Positions 1 to 12,566 of a DNA stretch of 64,000 nucleotides are shown here, in pieces (position 1 is the stretch's first letter; each line of letters opens with the position of its first letter). This stretch comes from Prinia subflava. Its lineage: Eukaryota; Chordata; Aves; Passeriformes; Cisticolidae. Made by a program: the position numbers and the translations under genes. The stretch spans positions 22,514,922-22,578,921 of the forward strand of contig NC_086248.1 of assembly GCF_021018805.1 (NCBI RefSeq). The letters are read 5' to 3'. Below the pieces are notes generated by a model. That model had not been told where the DNA came from. It saw only the letters and a program-made list of their open reading frames with translations, and searched no databases.

Positions 1-1366
1 TGCTCATTATTTTGTTGAATTGCACCACTTCTTACAAGAGTAGCATGACATGTTTTAAGGCTATTTTCTCCCAATTCCTCAACCAATATTAAAATTTATT
101 ATTTCTCTTGGGTATGCTAATATAATAGCTATTTCTTTTTCTAGTCCTACTTCAGAAAAAAATCAAAACTAGAAGAAAATAGTATCTTTTCTGTCTTAAA
201 ATATGCTTGGGAGATGGAGTCGCTGTATGTCTCTGCTACCTGTATGAAAATATATTCCAACTAGAGTCAGTTATGAGAACATATTTTGGGTTTGAGTTCT
301 AGTTTTTAGAACAGACAACGTTTCCACTGAGTCCCTGCTCAGGGGGCACGCTGAGGTTCCATGTGGTTTCTGGGACACAGTCCCTGTCTGTGCCTTATCC
401 TCACACATCAACAGGACCTGCTCAAGCCCAGCTGTGCACGGCGTCAGTGACTTCTTTGTGTTGCACGCTTCCACTTGCTTAGCACTGGAGGGAAGTGTGG
501 TATCACAGAGAGGGAGAGGGGGTGTTTTTCCAAAAATCACCATAATGTGCATGACTGCCACACACACACACTCTCACACTCATAGCCTCCACTCACAGAA
601 TGGGAAAACCAAGAAACACAGAACTAGAATGAGCGGGAGAAAGAACTAGATCCATAGGCAAAGGCTGTGATAAAGAAAGGCAAAAGATTTGCTAGGTTTT
701 GGGGGCTCTGTTTTTAAAAGTCTGAGAAAAATCACAAATATGTGCCTTAATCCCGTTAAAAAATACAAATCAAAAGATTCACAAACATAGACGGTGCTTT
801 TAGTTGTGCATGCTGACAGTCTTTAGCTGTATGATCACATATCCACACTTATTAAATTCTCTCCTTCACATCCAGTCTCCTTCAATTCCTTAACCCCTTC
901 TCTTACTTTGTAAATATTCTCCAGTTCAATGATATGGTTCTCTCCTAAAAATAATGTTTCTTCTTCACACAAATAAGCTACCTAGAAGAATAGCAGGTAA
1001 TAAAAAATAAAACCCAGAGCTTTTAGTTAGGTCATTGCAATTTTGCTGCTTCACTTTTTCCAAATTCTAGTATCTTTTATGATAGAAAATTTATACAAGT
1101 AGACTTATTACATTTACCCTCTAAAGAGTGATTGAAATGTCCCCACAATGAGAAATCTGCCAGGAATGTAGCACTCATTAAATATTATGGAATAGTATGC
1201 AAAAGATTCTGCTCCTCATATAGAGTTTAGGCAACTACCTCAAAAACCATATGAGGTCCAGTTGACCAAAGCTTCCTAATTAAGCAGACCTCATACTTTT
1301 CAAAATCTTATGCTAGTGGAAAAGTATGGGGCAATGACCCCTGTGACAATTAAGCACAAGTTTAAG
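1..1366. other. Unique AT-rich DNA, no gene seen
   Basis: No open frame longer than about 100 codons occurs here and none resembles a known protein. The stretch holds a short CA microsatellite near 558-573 and otherwise looks like ordinary intergenic or intronic vertebrate DNA. Confidence 0.6.
558..573. repeat. Short CA microsatellite
   Basis: A short run of CA dinucleotides, followed by an interrupted CT/CA stretch to about 591. It is simple sequence and may be length-variable. Confidence 0.75.
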
Positions 1367-1990
1367 TTCACAGAATGGTTTGGGCCAGAAAGGATCACCT
1401 AGTACACCCCTCCTCCATAGACAGGGACACCTTCTTGCAACACTTGGTTGCTCGAAATCCCATCAAATATTGAACACTTCTGCTGATGGGGCAGCCACAG
1501 CTTCTCTAGGAAACCTGTTCTACTGCCCCACCAGTCTCATAATAAAAAATTGCTTCCATTTACATCCACCATCTTTCAATTTAAAACCATTGGCCCTTTT
1601 CCTGTCACTACAGGTTCTGATGAAAAGTCTTTCTCCTTTTACTGAACCCACTTCAAGGAGGCTTAAAGCTATGATAAATTCCCTCCAGAGCCTTCTTCAG
1701 GCTGCACAACCCCACCCCTTCTCAGCCTGCCTTCACAGGAGAGGTGCTCCAGCCCTCCACAGTTTGTGCTGCCCTCCTCTGGGCCTGCTCTCTCAGGTCC
1801 GTGTCGTGGGCTGAGGACGCCGGTGCTGGATGCAGCCCCCAGCTGGGCTGTCGTAAGGGCAGCATCCCCTTCCTCAACCCACTGGTCGCTGTTCTTTTGC
1901 TCAGGAAATGGTTGGTTTTCTGGGCTGCAAGTACCCATTGCCAGCTCATGTCCAATGCTGCACTCACCAGTATCCTAAGTCCTTCTCTGT
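1367..1990 (-). mobile_element. CR1 LINE, 3' fragment
   Basis: Read on the plus strand, this is the reverse complement of an avian CR1 3' end. It opens with CACAGAATGGTTTGGGCCAG, continues through the conserved block around CAGGGACACCTTCTTGCAAC, and then matches the typical segments for TTCAGTTTAAAACCATTGGC and GAGGTGCTCCAGCCCTCCAC. CR1 copies are normally truncated at the 5' end by incomplete reverse transcription, and this one fits: only the 3' untranslated part and the very end of the reverse transcriptase frame remain. Open frames here, including a 144-codon plus-strand frame from 1380, are by-products of the repeat. The left edge (element 3' end) is clear; the right edge is approximate. 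Confidence 0.9.
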
Positions 1991-4900
1991 AGGGCTGCTC
2001 TTTCATTACCCAGTTGGAGAACCTGGATTTAAGCCTACTTCCTGAACAATTTATGAATTTTAGCTAATGAAAGAAAGCAGAAGATCTGAGATCCAGGATA
2101 AAATCTAGGCCTTTGTCCCACTAGCAGGGCTTCAGTTGAAGAAGCCTGGAGACAAATCAGCAACTAGAAAAATGTAAAATGTGTAGAATGCCTCAGCTGG
2201 TATTGTAAGACAAAGTGCCTGTATTCCAGTGTGGTAGTCAGCTGTCTAACACTTCTTCTTACAAAGGATTTCCTAGAGCTACCCTTCATGACTGTAATGT
2301 ATATTCAGATCAACATAAATTAGGTCCACTCTGAAGTATGCAAGGTTTTCATAAATTTGCTTAAGCCTTTAATGAGGTCTTTTAAAAGACACTTTGAAAA
2401 CTCAACATCTTTTATTCATAGCTGCCTAGAAAAAAGCTCTAGAAACAAACCCCAAATTTATATTACTAGTTAGCAAATTTTACTGTTAGTTTTTCTTTTT
2501 TAACTTATCATCCATACCCTAGAGACTAAAATAGTCAGGTTTTTGCTTTTGATTTGCTTTTGTTTGGTTTTCGAATAAAAATAGAACACATACAAATATG
2601 TAATATGAAAATATAAAAAATCTGATTTTAAACTTAACAATCCTATTTTATTCCACGAGATTCAAACTCTCCCACGGGCAATATTTTCTCTTTACCATGT
2701 ATCATTCTGCAACCACAATTTTTTCATCATCTGCAACATATTCTAAAGATATTGCTTCAAAATTACTTCAATTTATTTCCATCTGCAAATCCTACAGCTA
2801 TCAGACCAACTGGCCACATCCTACAACAATTCATTAAGGCCCTCCTCAATGTAGACCTGTTCTACATTTTCTTTTTCCTATTATTAGGAAATTTGGTTTG
2901 GAGAATTTCTTCCAACTTCACTGAGTGGTGGTCATTTATAAACACACAACTGCGACACAAACTTGATTCTACCTCAGAACACAGCTTTCTAGAAGTCTAT
3001 AAATGTCACATTATGCTTTTATGTAAAAACCATTGTGGACAGGATTACTCTCACTTAACTTTAACAACGCAAAGTTAGTCATGTAATCTAAACTAGTCAT
3101 CAAGGCTCCCATTTTAGAGATAGATGAGAATTTTTTAAGTGTGAATCATTCAATTTTATCTTAGATATAAACTTTACAAAGATATGAATCACCTATAAAT
3201 GTCATTCTCCATTGTCTTTTTTACAAACAGAAATCAGACTAGATGTCTAACTCTTACGTGGTTACCTGATGAGATGCTAAATAGCACCTCGCCCTTCCAA
3301 CTCAGCAATACATTTAACTATGCATCAAACTTAGAAAAGACAAGGGATTCCAGTCTTCCCTCTAGAAAACCTCTCAAGCTCATAAGCATAAGAGCAATTG
3401 ACCCATTACTCTTGGAAAACTTCTTAGTACTTCTCTGGGCTCTGTGAAACTTATGCAATGAATTGATTTTATCTAATATATAAATCCTGACAACAATTTT
3501 CTATAGATCATTTTCTTACAAGAAATTATAAGCATTTTATCAATAGGAATTAACACCAGAAGATTAGTTGTTCTTTTCCTCAATTACAGAGACAAAAGTG
3601 ATTGCTAAGTACATCAAAATTGAAAGGGAAATCCTTACAAATCTTTATTTGCTGGGAAACCAGCAGTAATAGGCTTAATTTAAAGCAAAATAAATATGTT
3701 TCATTCAAACTTTAGAATTTTAAATCTCCTTCATGCAAGTAAATAGAAAAAACATTTATGAGACCTCCTTCCAGAAAAGTGTATATATAAATAGATATTC
3801 TTTAATGTTGAAAAAGAAGAAAAATATTATTTCTTCTTATATTAGCGTTAGTCTAACAAACTAAGCAGAGAGTTCTCCTTGATAGGAGAAGTTGAAAGTC
3901 TGTATTAATTGTATTTTAAAGTGCTGGGTTTTTTCTAGTCTATAATCTTTAAAAGAAGCAGCAGCTTTGCCTCTTGGCTTCAGTCCTGTGAAGGCACACC
4001 ACAGCTGCAGCAACTGAGCTAAGTTCTGAGCAACTTAACTTTTTAATAGAAGCAGTAGTAAACTTGCTAAAATGAATGTCTTTATACATATTTAGTGTAT
4101 ATATACATATATATAGTGTATATATACATATCTATAGTACATATATATATGTATCTATATATACATGCACACACAAATATTTTCAGATTTATGTTGGAGG
4201 CCAAAATTTCATTTATAAAACGGTTTTCACATGTAAAAGAGTTCTATAGGCTTTTCATGAGGGAAACGATTTCAAATCTTCTCTTTTGATTTGTAGGAAT
4301 ACTTTGTAATTGACTTAAAAAAAAAAACCTGCTTATTTAATTATATTGCCAGTACCGTATACTACAGTTAGGCATTACGATCACTACAATTCTGTCAAAG
4401 CATATTTATTTTGACAGTATGAAGAATGTATCAATTTCAACAGCTTAGAAAAAAAGGATCAGCAGAAAGCAAAACTTCTGAAAGCCCAGGAATAAACAGA
4501 AGAGAAGCAACTCGGCAATTTTTTCTTTCTATAAAAATGAAACTAAATAAAACTAAACAGGGACACAAGGATGAGGAAGTGATTAATCACTGCACATCCT
4601 TTAGGGTTGCAAAATTTAAAAATCAGTCTTTAATAAAGGAAGGAACTAATTTCAGTTCTAAGGGAATATAAAACGCTATTCTTATGTTCTTTTTAATGTT
4701 AACTTTGATTTTTTAAGTTAAATTCTATTGTTCTGTGTATTGATCATGTTTTGTATAGAGAGATAGTGATCAAGTTTCTTAAGTGAGAGCTTTCTTCTAA
4801 ACTGTATCTCGCAATTCTTGGTTTGAAAATTTATTCCATGCATCAGAAAAACTGCATAAATGCATTGTTTACAAAAATAGTAACGTGAAAATCCCTTATG

Positions 4901-5460
4901 CATACTCAAGTCTCTTATGTATTGAGGATTACAGGAAAGATGCTGAGCCCTGCTGTCCCTTTAATGATAAGAGTGGAAACAATCTGTGCTTCCTCTAGAT
5001 TTAAAAGAGCTTTCCGAGCTTGTTTTTTCCTCTTTCCAAAATCCGTAAATGTTGTGACACCAGCTGACCACTGTAATATACAGTGAGAAACAGAAGGTAA
5101 ATACAATGCCTTACACACCACTCTTTTCACAGTAGATATGTGCCATGGCTTTGCAGTCCACATGGAATTCTACAGCAGTGTGCATATAATGAATACTGTG
5201 GTGCCTCAGTCCAAATATTAACAAGTACCATGTACATAATTTTTTTGGTATCTGAAGCATGGTGTGAGTTATTCATCTGTGCAGGAAAGAATTTGTCTCT
5301 AATTATCTCCTAGCCGGTAGAAGGCCTTGCCCCTTCTGATAACCAAATACTGAAAATCATCAAGTATAACCTAGGAGAGTGATACACCTAGATACAGGGG
5401 TTAGGCATGCTCCAGTTGATATGCAGGAATTCACAGTAATTTGAAAGGTTTCATGGAGGT
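1991..5460. other. Unique AT-rich DNA, no gene seen
   Basis: Apart from the TA-rich microsatellite at 4095-4172, I see no recognisable repeat and no coding signal. Open frames are short (up to about 108 codons) and of AT-rich chance composition. Confidence 0.6.
4095..4172. repeat. TA-rich microsatellite (TATATACA-type)
   Basis: Irregular runs of TATATA and ACATATATA alternate here, with the motif GTGTATATATACATA occurring twice about 24 bases apart. The alternating purine-pyrimidine sequence can form hairpins and is likely length-variable. A 64-codon frame across it is meaningless simple sequence. Confidence 0.85.
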
Positions 5461-5573
5461 TTGAAATAGGTTAGAAAGGACCTTAAAGATCACCTGATTC
5501 CAACCCTCTGGCCATGGGCAGGGACATCTTCCACTAGAGCAGGGAGCTCCATGCCCCATCCAACCTGTCCCTG
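5461..5573 (-). mobile_element. CR1 LINE, short 3' fragment
   Basis: The plus strand shows the complement of the CR1 3' end: GGTTAGAAAGGACCTTAAAG, then CCAACCCTCTGGCCATGGGC, then CCCCATCCAACCTG. About 110 bases remain. The terminal octamer repeat expected at the element's 3' end is eroded. The piece is heavily 5'-truncated and non-coding. Confidence 0.9.
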
Positions 5574-8500
5574 ACGTTTGCACAGCATCATTGGAATAGG
5601 TTCATATATTCCACTCTCTGATGAGCTTGCACAGCTGGCAACAAGAAACTACAGTTCCCTCACCTCTGAGCACCTGGAGGCTGTTCAGGTGTTTTCTGCT
5701 TGCAGTAGGACCCTTTACAGAAAGGACTGGCTCTTTTTACATGTTTCATGTACTTCCTTGTCACTGTCCTAAATAAAAAACATTGTGTCTACAGCATATT
5801 AACCTCACTAGGAATACCTAGGAAACTTTGAAGCCATGACTTGGTAATGAGAAACTATCAAACTGGAAAGCCAAAACGAACAAAAAAACTCTGAACACAG
5901 CCAAACTTCTGGATCTGGAGCCATCCAGGAAGGGGGAATTCAAAGCCCTGAATCAGTCCCAGAATCTCCGAACAGAAAGAGTTCTGGCAGATCCTAGGGC
6001 TAATCTCTTATATTAAGTTGGCATGTTTCTAAAGTTTCTTACATGTAGGGAAATCTTGTATTTCCTATATGTCTGATTAGATGCACATTTCTTCCAGAAA
6101 GTTCTTTTCTAGTCAGGAAGTATGCTGCTTTCAAACCAAAGCACAAGGCCAAATAACCAACAGTCACTTACATGTGAAGTCATAAAATATTTTTCTTATC
6201 TCTGAGCACAGATACTGGAGACACAGATATCTAGCCTAATACTCTTTCTGGAAGACTGCAAGATTTTTATTGAGGTTACTACAAACTCTACAGTCTTTAT
6301 TATCAGCTCTTGCTTACTGAGCAGATCTTTTCTTATCAGCAAAACTACTCATTTGGATGGGAGATTTGTGATTAAATAAAGTCTGTAACCTTTTATCAAT
6401 ATCAAGGAAAAGGTCCAAAATTTGATGGAAGCAAGTACTAACAAAAACACTTTTGTGAGTGTGTTGCTATATCACATATATAACCTTTGTCCTCTAAAAT
6501 GTAGCTGTCTTCCTCTTTTTATATTCATAATTGTTCTCTTTTGACATAACTACAACTATTTTAAATCTATTCTCGGGTCCAAATGCAAATATGTATAAAA
6601 TCTCACAAGTTAATAGGAGATTACCAATGTAAGAACAGTAATTTTGGTAGGAGAAAGAAGCATTTTTCATGATTAGTTACAGCTTAAAAGTGCAGTCCAA
6701 TTTTTGGACTATAGCTATTTATAAATAGGTCAGAATTTAAATTTAACAAAAAGAAAAGAAACTCCAAGCTAAATGGAGGCTGGAAAATGTTTGTTCTTCC
6801 AGAGGCATGGTTATGTTTAATCTAGTACAAAGGAGACTCCTGCTAAAATGGCAGGCTTGTTTTCCTTCTGCTCTCTTTCCTCAGCCACTTTTCTCACAGT
6901 GCTTCTAGGGATAACATTGCCTTGTCCATCCAAGGAAAAGCGAAAATCATTTTTCAGACAATAATTTCCCATCAGGTCACAGAGCTAAGGAAATTCAACC
7001 CACGGCCTTATGATGAAGCACAGGAGAAGTAGCAGAAGATGCTACATTGTGGCTTGCTCTAAGACAATACTGAGCATAAACTGAATTCTCATTTTCAGTT
7101 TAAAAGTTAGAATTATTATTTAGAAAACTGAGTGCAAAAGAGTAATTATGTATGAAGCACACTGGAAACTCTTAAGACTATTAACTACTCTAGTGAGCAG
7201 GGGTGAGAGACTGAAAACAGAGGCAAAATTTGAATAAGACATAAAACAGACCTGGGTACTGAAATTGTGGACTTTGGTGTCCAGCAGTTGTGAATTTGAG
7301 GTCCACAGATTTTGGAATGCAGTCGGTAAGCTTCCTTCAAGAAAAGGATTGACAGGTTAGGGATAATTGTTTTGTAAAATAGCCATCTCACACTGGTAAA
7401 TCAGTATTTCCATATTTAGTCTGTTGGTGGCATAAACTCATTTCATTCACTGCAGTTCTCAAGTTCACATGTATCAGTTTAATCCTATGCATTTATAATA
7501 CATCATTGAGTCCAAAATCCTCCTCTGGCAACTGAATTCAGTTTCTATATGCAATGGGAAGTACTGCTTTAATCCAAAGTTACTTTCTGAAGGTTTTCCA
7601 AAATACATATACAAATAAATCTTTAAGAGGTCAGAAGAGAATGGACATGGCAGTTTGAAGTATGGCACAGCAAAGTAGGTTGAGGTAGTTTCAGGTCATT
7701 AAAAAAGACAAAAGAAAGAAAGTGTGACCTTCCTAAAAATGAGGCATTGTTCTTAATTTACAAATTAAGACACAGTTTTAACACAGATCTGCCATTACAT
7801 TTACATCCCAGTTAGCATGTAAATCCTGCACCAACATAGCGAAGTCTCAAAAAGGAGAAAAAATACATGCAAATTAAACAGTGACAAAATCTTTAAAGAA
7901 TTTAATATTTAAAACTACTTCCCAAAGACAGCATTTAATCAAGTTATCAGCATTCAAGCATCACTAAAAAGTATTTCCACACCAAAACTCAGATCAAGAA
8001 ACTGCTATACTTCATGAGAGTATCTGTATCTTTTCATCAGTTTGGAACCATGGGTTTTCAAGCATTTCTCCCAGAGGTAGGGCCAGTTTCATGCTCCTCA
8101 AGCATGCCTGTCCCTATATATATGCAAAAATACTAATTTTGCATCACTGTAATCTAAACTAAATCTTTAATTCTGACTAAAGAGAACAAATACTATTTTA
8201 ATCAAGTCAATACTTGAAATCACCTGCCAGGGTGAATTTACAAATTCTTTTAGCAGCACAATCAAAGCTACCTATGAAAAACAAAAAAAAAGGCTTCCAA
8301 GCTCTTGTATGTGATGACATGACCTCTTTCCATTAATGGCTTTATACAGTATTGATTGCACAACTTCAAGCATTTAAATCAATAGTGCAATCATATGCTG
8401 AGCTCTCTTGTTCTTGCAGCACAATTAATGGGAAAAGATAAAACAAGACTTGCCTGTCTAGACTTATTCTATAGTCTGTTTACTGCTGTTATGCAATTCT

Positions 8501-10227
8501 CCTGTGTATTAAATTTCAGCTCACTGAAATATTGTGCCAAAACTTTTCATATGAAGGCATATTACAGTTACCTAATTATCAGAACAATCTATTTTTATTT
8601 TGTTCTCAAGATAAAAAGTTGTTAAATTGAATTCTGCTCATAGTCTTAAGATTTCCTTACTTTGTTCTGTCAAAACATAGTACTAACTAGAAGCATATTA
8701 ATAGCATTATAGTAGTTCTGCTTAGCAGTCATTTAGAGCATTATTAAATGAAAGCTGGTGTATTTGTTTAACAGAGCCTTCAACTCACTGTGGGGATGAA
8801 TAAAGCACAGCATTCTGTGGACTATGCCATAAATTGGGAACAAGTCAGCATTATTATAGGCATTATTAGTCAGCACTATTACGGGCTTGAATACAATGCT
8901 GCTGCAGAACCTATGTTGGCAATATTCACTTTATTTTTACAAAAGATGAAAAAGATAATTTTCCCATACCTTGTAATTTATCACAGGAAAGGGATCCCTG
9001 TTCAGAGTAACCTATAATAGCATATTATATTATACTTAACTGTGCATTCACATCTGGTCTTTCACTGCCTGCTTCTACTGTCAGACTACACTTAATTACA
9101 CTGTTTGTGGTGCATAACTGTTACAGAAGTACTTTATCTATGTCAGAGCAAATACTATATAGAGTTAAGTACTGATACCTGACTTTCCAGAACAATATTA
9201 CTAAATTGAACAAAATTACTCTTAAGTATCAATTTACAGTTCTTTTCCTGAGGAAGATTTGAAGGTCTTGAAACACAGAAATAACTAATCAAAGTTAAAA
9301 TTAGCTCATAGTATTTTATTAATTTTATTAGCGTATTAATGGAGAAGGAGTGTTTGTAACACTTTTGGCCAAGAAGCCAATCCAACCACTCTGAAAGATC
9401 CACTTCAACATAATTTTAAAATAATGCCTTGAAGATGCTTATGGCTCATCCACTGTTAGACTATGTGAGACGAAATCATGTCTCTGCACAACTCCATTAC
9501 ATGCAGGTATACACATACATGTGTACAATTTTCATCTGCTTGTAATTTTCTTTGGGTTTTGTTTGGGGTTTTTTACATGTGGTATACATATACATGTGTA
9601 CAATTTTCATCTGCTTGTCAAGTATTTTGGGATTTGGTCCGGGTTTTTTGCTATTAATAAAATGGCTTCCAGTTCATATGAAGTCCCCTGCACTAAAAGC
9701 TAAGAATTTTTGTGAAGCCTTGCACTATTTCCTCTATTACCAAACCTATCTATATATCTCATAGGATTGAATTTTGTTCAAATTATTTCCATTTATAATG
9801 GACCTGAGAGATGCAGAATACATATATTTATTTAATGACTGGGTGTTAACATCCATTACAGAGACTTGTTCATAACCTCGAGGCTTTTAACTGGAGAAAA
9901 TTTATTTTTCCTGGCAGTCCCTTCCCAAGAAAACAGTAATTTTTGGATGCTTTTAATTTTCTTTTCCCAAAAGTTATATTAAGAAATAATTTCCATGCCC
10001 TGTTCACGCTTTTTCAATTGCTTCCTGCTCTATTTCCGTTCTAGTTGAAGAATAGTGAAGTAAACACATTTTGTTCCAGTGGAAGCTGTGTAATATGTAT
10101 TAGCTATCTATGGAAAGCTCAACATGTCATTTTGAAAACAAATCAACAAAACATTCGATAGACTTCTGAAGGTTTCTCTCCTATAGTTACAGGTTGTTTC
10201 AGTTTATCAACAAAAGTAATGAACTAA
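5574..10227. other. Unique AT-rich DNA, no gene seen
   Basis: No recognised repeat apart from the 75-bp tandem duplication at 9506-9650, and no convincing exon. A 9-bp stem with a 2-base loop lies near 7749-7768, which is within chance expectation. Confidence 0.6.
9506..9650. repeat. 75-bp tandem duplication, two copies
   Basis: Two head-to-tail units begin at 9506 and 9581. Both start with GGTATACA, share ACATGTGTACAATTTTCATC and CTGCTTGT, and end in a T/G-rich tail (GGGTTTT...GGGGTTTTTT in one, GGGATTT...CGGGTTTTTT in the other). The second unit has several substitutions, so the duplication is not recent. A 60-codon frame repeats in parallel but has no known match. Confidence 0.85.
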
Positions 10228-10253
10228 TTACAATAAACTGCAGTTTATTGTAA
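10228..10253. repeat. Perfect 26-bp palindrome with no spacer
   Basis: The left arm is TTACAATAAACTG (10228-10240) and the right arm is its exact reverse complement (10241-10253), meeting at a central CTGCAG with no loop. Pairing breaks at the next base on each side. An inverted repeat this long with no spacer is not expected by chance in 64 kb. It could be a cruciform-prone site, a dimeric factor site or the relic of a foldback event. Confidence 0.9.
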
Positions 10254-10639
10254 AAATTCTGCACATGGCATGTTCAACAACACTAAGCCTTACAGTTAAA
10301 AATACACAAATATAACATCCTTTATGTTGCTCTGCTTTTGCTGGCTCCCAAGACCTACTGAGGGTGGAAAAAAAAAGGAAAGAAAAAACCAAGCATGCTC
10401 CTAAAAGCTAATGCTCAGTAGCCTAATTACTTAGGCTAACTAAAAAAGCACTGAAAACAAGGTAATTAGATTAGTAGCTCACTTGGCAGCTCATGCAAGT
10501 GTACCCACTGTGGCAAATCCAGGTTAGAGTCTTCATTTTCTCACCGTTGTTAGTTTACATTGATTTAATTGGTTAAACTGATTTAGCCAAAGTAAGTTAT
10601 ATGCATCCATCAAGACTTAATTGAGGAACTTAATGGAGG

Positions 10640-11205
10640 AACCCCAGCAAGACAAAGGCAGTGATCACCCGTCTTAACTTGGCACTTCTGAGGCCGCACC
10701 TCAAATCCTGCGTGCAGGGCTGGGCCTCTCAGAGTGGTGCTGGAGGGATTCCAGAGAAGGGCAACAAGGCTGGTGAAGGGTTTGTAACACAAACCTGAGG
10801 AGGAGCAGCTGAGGGAGCTGGGGTTGTTTTGCCTGGAGAAAAGGAGGCTCAAGGAGAACCTTATCCCTCTCTACAACCACCTGAAAGGAGGCTGTAGTGT
10901 GTGGGGGTCCATCTCCTTCTGTAGGTAAACAAGTGACAGATCAAGTGGAAAATGGCCTCAAGTTGTGCCAGGGGAGGTTTGAATTGGATAGTAAGGAGAA
11001 TTTCTTCCCTGAAAGGGGGCTGTCAAGGACTTGAACAGAGTGCCCAGGGAAGTGATGGAGTCACTATCCCTGGAGGTATTTAGAAGATGCATTATTTTTA
11101 GCTGTGAAACTAAGCAGCATAGTTTGGTGACAGACTTGGCAGTGCTGGGTTAAAAGCTGGACTGGATCTGAGAAGCCTCTTGTGATCTAAACTATGATTC
11201 TAATG
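10640..11205 (+). mobile_element. CR1 LINE, 3' part
   Basis: The left part retains the decayed end of the CR1 reverse transcriptase frame, readable around 10678-10727 as LALLRPHLKSCVQGWA. Next comes the classic CR1 block with AAGGGCAACAAGGCTGGTGA, GGGAGCTGGGGTTGTTTTGC and CTGGAGAAAAGGAGGCTCAA. The 3' part contains GTGATGGAGTCACTATCCCT and ends near CTATGATTCTAATG, a worn terminal octamer. The element is 5'-truncated with stops and small deletions and cannot move on its own. The left boundary is approximate. Confidence 0.92.
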
Positions 11206-11877
11206 CCACAGCTTAACTACAGTCTACTGTACTCTTACTACTACTGTACTCTTTCCCCTAGATGAGGTCATTAGTAACCCAAAAGACCCCTCAGGAACCT
11301 TTGGAGAAGAGGAAGGAACAAGAGGAGTGACAAACCTGGAAACAGCTGTGAAAAAAAAAAATTGAGGTTTCGAATTGTTTTGAGAAGAGTACTCCACAGA
11401 AAAATCCTTCCTTCATTGGCCATCACCAGAGTGACCAAGAATTTTCAGTCTGACTGCCGCAACCATTCTTGCAAATTAATTCTTCAGAGCAATAAATGAA
11501 CTCCACCATAGATCTTATGATTAATATGTTAAATATCTTCCAGGTGAGCTTGATTTATCTGTATCTAATTCACTGTTATTCATAAGTTATCATAAAGCAA
11601 TATTCTTGGTGAGTCAGAAATTTCCTGTCTTAAATTCCAGGGTAAAATGTGGATCTGTAAATATGAATCCCTGTTTATATGCAGTTTTCATTCTAGATCT
11701 GCAGTTTGTGAATAGTTATCTCAGAAAAGTCAATTTTTAAGTCATGGATTGATGTGTCTTTTTATAGAATATTACTTTTTACAGGAGTAGAAACATCATA
11801 AACCCCTTAAAATAGATTCTTTGCTTCTGTTTTGTATCTTATCTAAACCAAACAACACTGAAAAACAGCTCTGTGGG
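11206..11877. other. Unique DNA between two CR1 copies
   Basis: No recognised repeat. A pyrimidine tract followed by AG at 11260-11261 is followed by about 33 open codons, described under findings as a weak exon candidate. Nothing else is supported. Confidence 0.5.
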
Positions 11878-12494
11878 AAGGGTCCCAGTGGTCCTGGTGG
11901 GCAGGAAGCTCAGTGTGAGCCAGCAGTGTGCTGCTCCTGCACAGACAGCCAGCAGGGTCTGGGCTCATCCACAACAGCATCACCAGCAGGGATTAACCAG
12001 TCATTGTCCCACTCTGCTCAGGGCTCCTCAGGCCACACCTGGAACAGTGTGTTCACTTCTGCTCCCACTCTACCAAAAGATGTGGCCAGGCTGGAGAGGG
12101 TGCAGGGAAGGGCCACCAAGATGATAAATGACGAGACCGAGAGAACCGGGCTTGCTCAGCCTGGAGAAAGGGAGACCTTGTCACCGTGCTCCAGTACTTA
12201 AAGGGGGGCTAAAAAGAAGGTGGAGACTCCTTTTTTACAAGGACTCACATGGAAAAGGTGAGAGGTAAGATTCCAACTGGACCCAAGAGTATAATTTTTC
12301 ACAATGAGAATAATCAGCCACTGGCATAATCTTCCCAGGGAGGTGGTGGATCCCCAGTGTGGGACACTAAGATTCAGCTGGGCAGGGTGTTGGGCCATCT
12401 TGTCTAGACTGTGCTTCTGCCAAGAAAGATTGTACCAGATGCTTCTTGAGGTTCTTTCCAACCTGGTATTCTATGACTCTATGGTTCTATGATG
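11878..12494 (+). mobile_element. CR1 LINE, 3' part
   Basis: It begins with a segment matching the end of the CR1 reverse transcriptase region (GGTCCTGGTGGGCAGGAAGC, then GTGAGCCAGCAGTGTGCTGC). It continues through GGGCCACCAAGATGATAAAT and GGGCTTGCTCAGCCTGGAGA, then CCCAGGGAGGTGGTGGATCC, to GGTTCTTTCCAACCTGGTAT. It ends in three worn octamers, CTATGACTCTATGGTTCTATG. It resembles a different CR1 subfamily from the copy at 10640-11205, so the two are separate insertions. The 126-codon frame over the left half is repeat sequence. Confidence 0.93.
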
Positions 12495-12532
12495 GATTTC
12501 TAGAAGTTAATAAATAATCTTTTCATGGAGAA

Positions 12533-12566
12533 AACCAACGAAAAAGTACAACCAATGAAAAAGTAC
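12533..12566. repeat. 17-bp tandem duplication
   Basis: AACCAACGAAAAAGTAC is followed directly by AACCAATGAAAAAGTAC, one mismatch in 17. It lies about 40 bases past a CR1 3' end and could be replication slippage or a trace of the insertion. Confidence 0.8.

Noticed and set aside
1380..1814. 144-codon frame as a coding exon
   Set aside because: It reads the antisense strand of a CR1 3' end.
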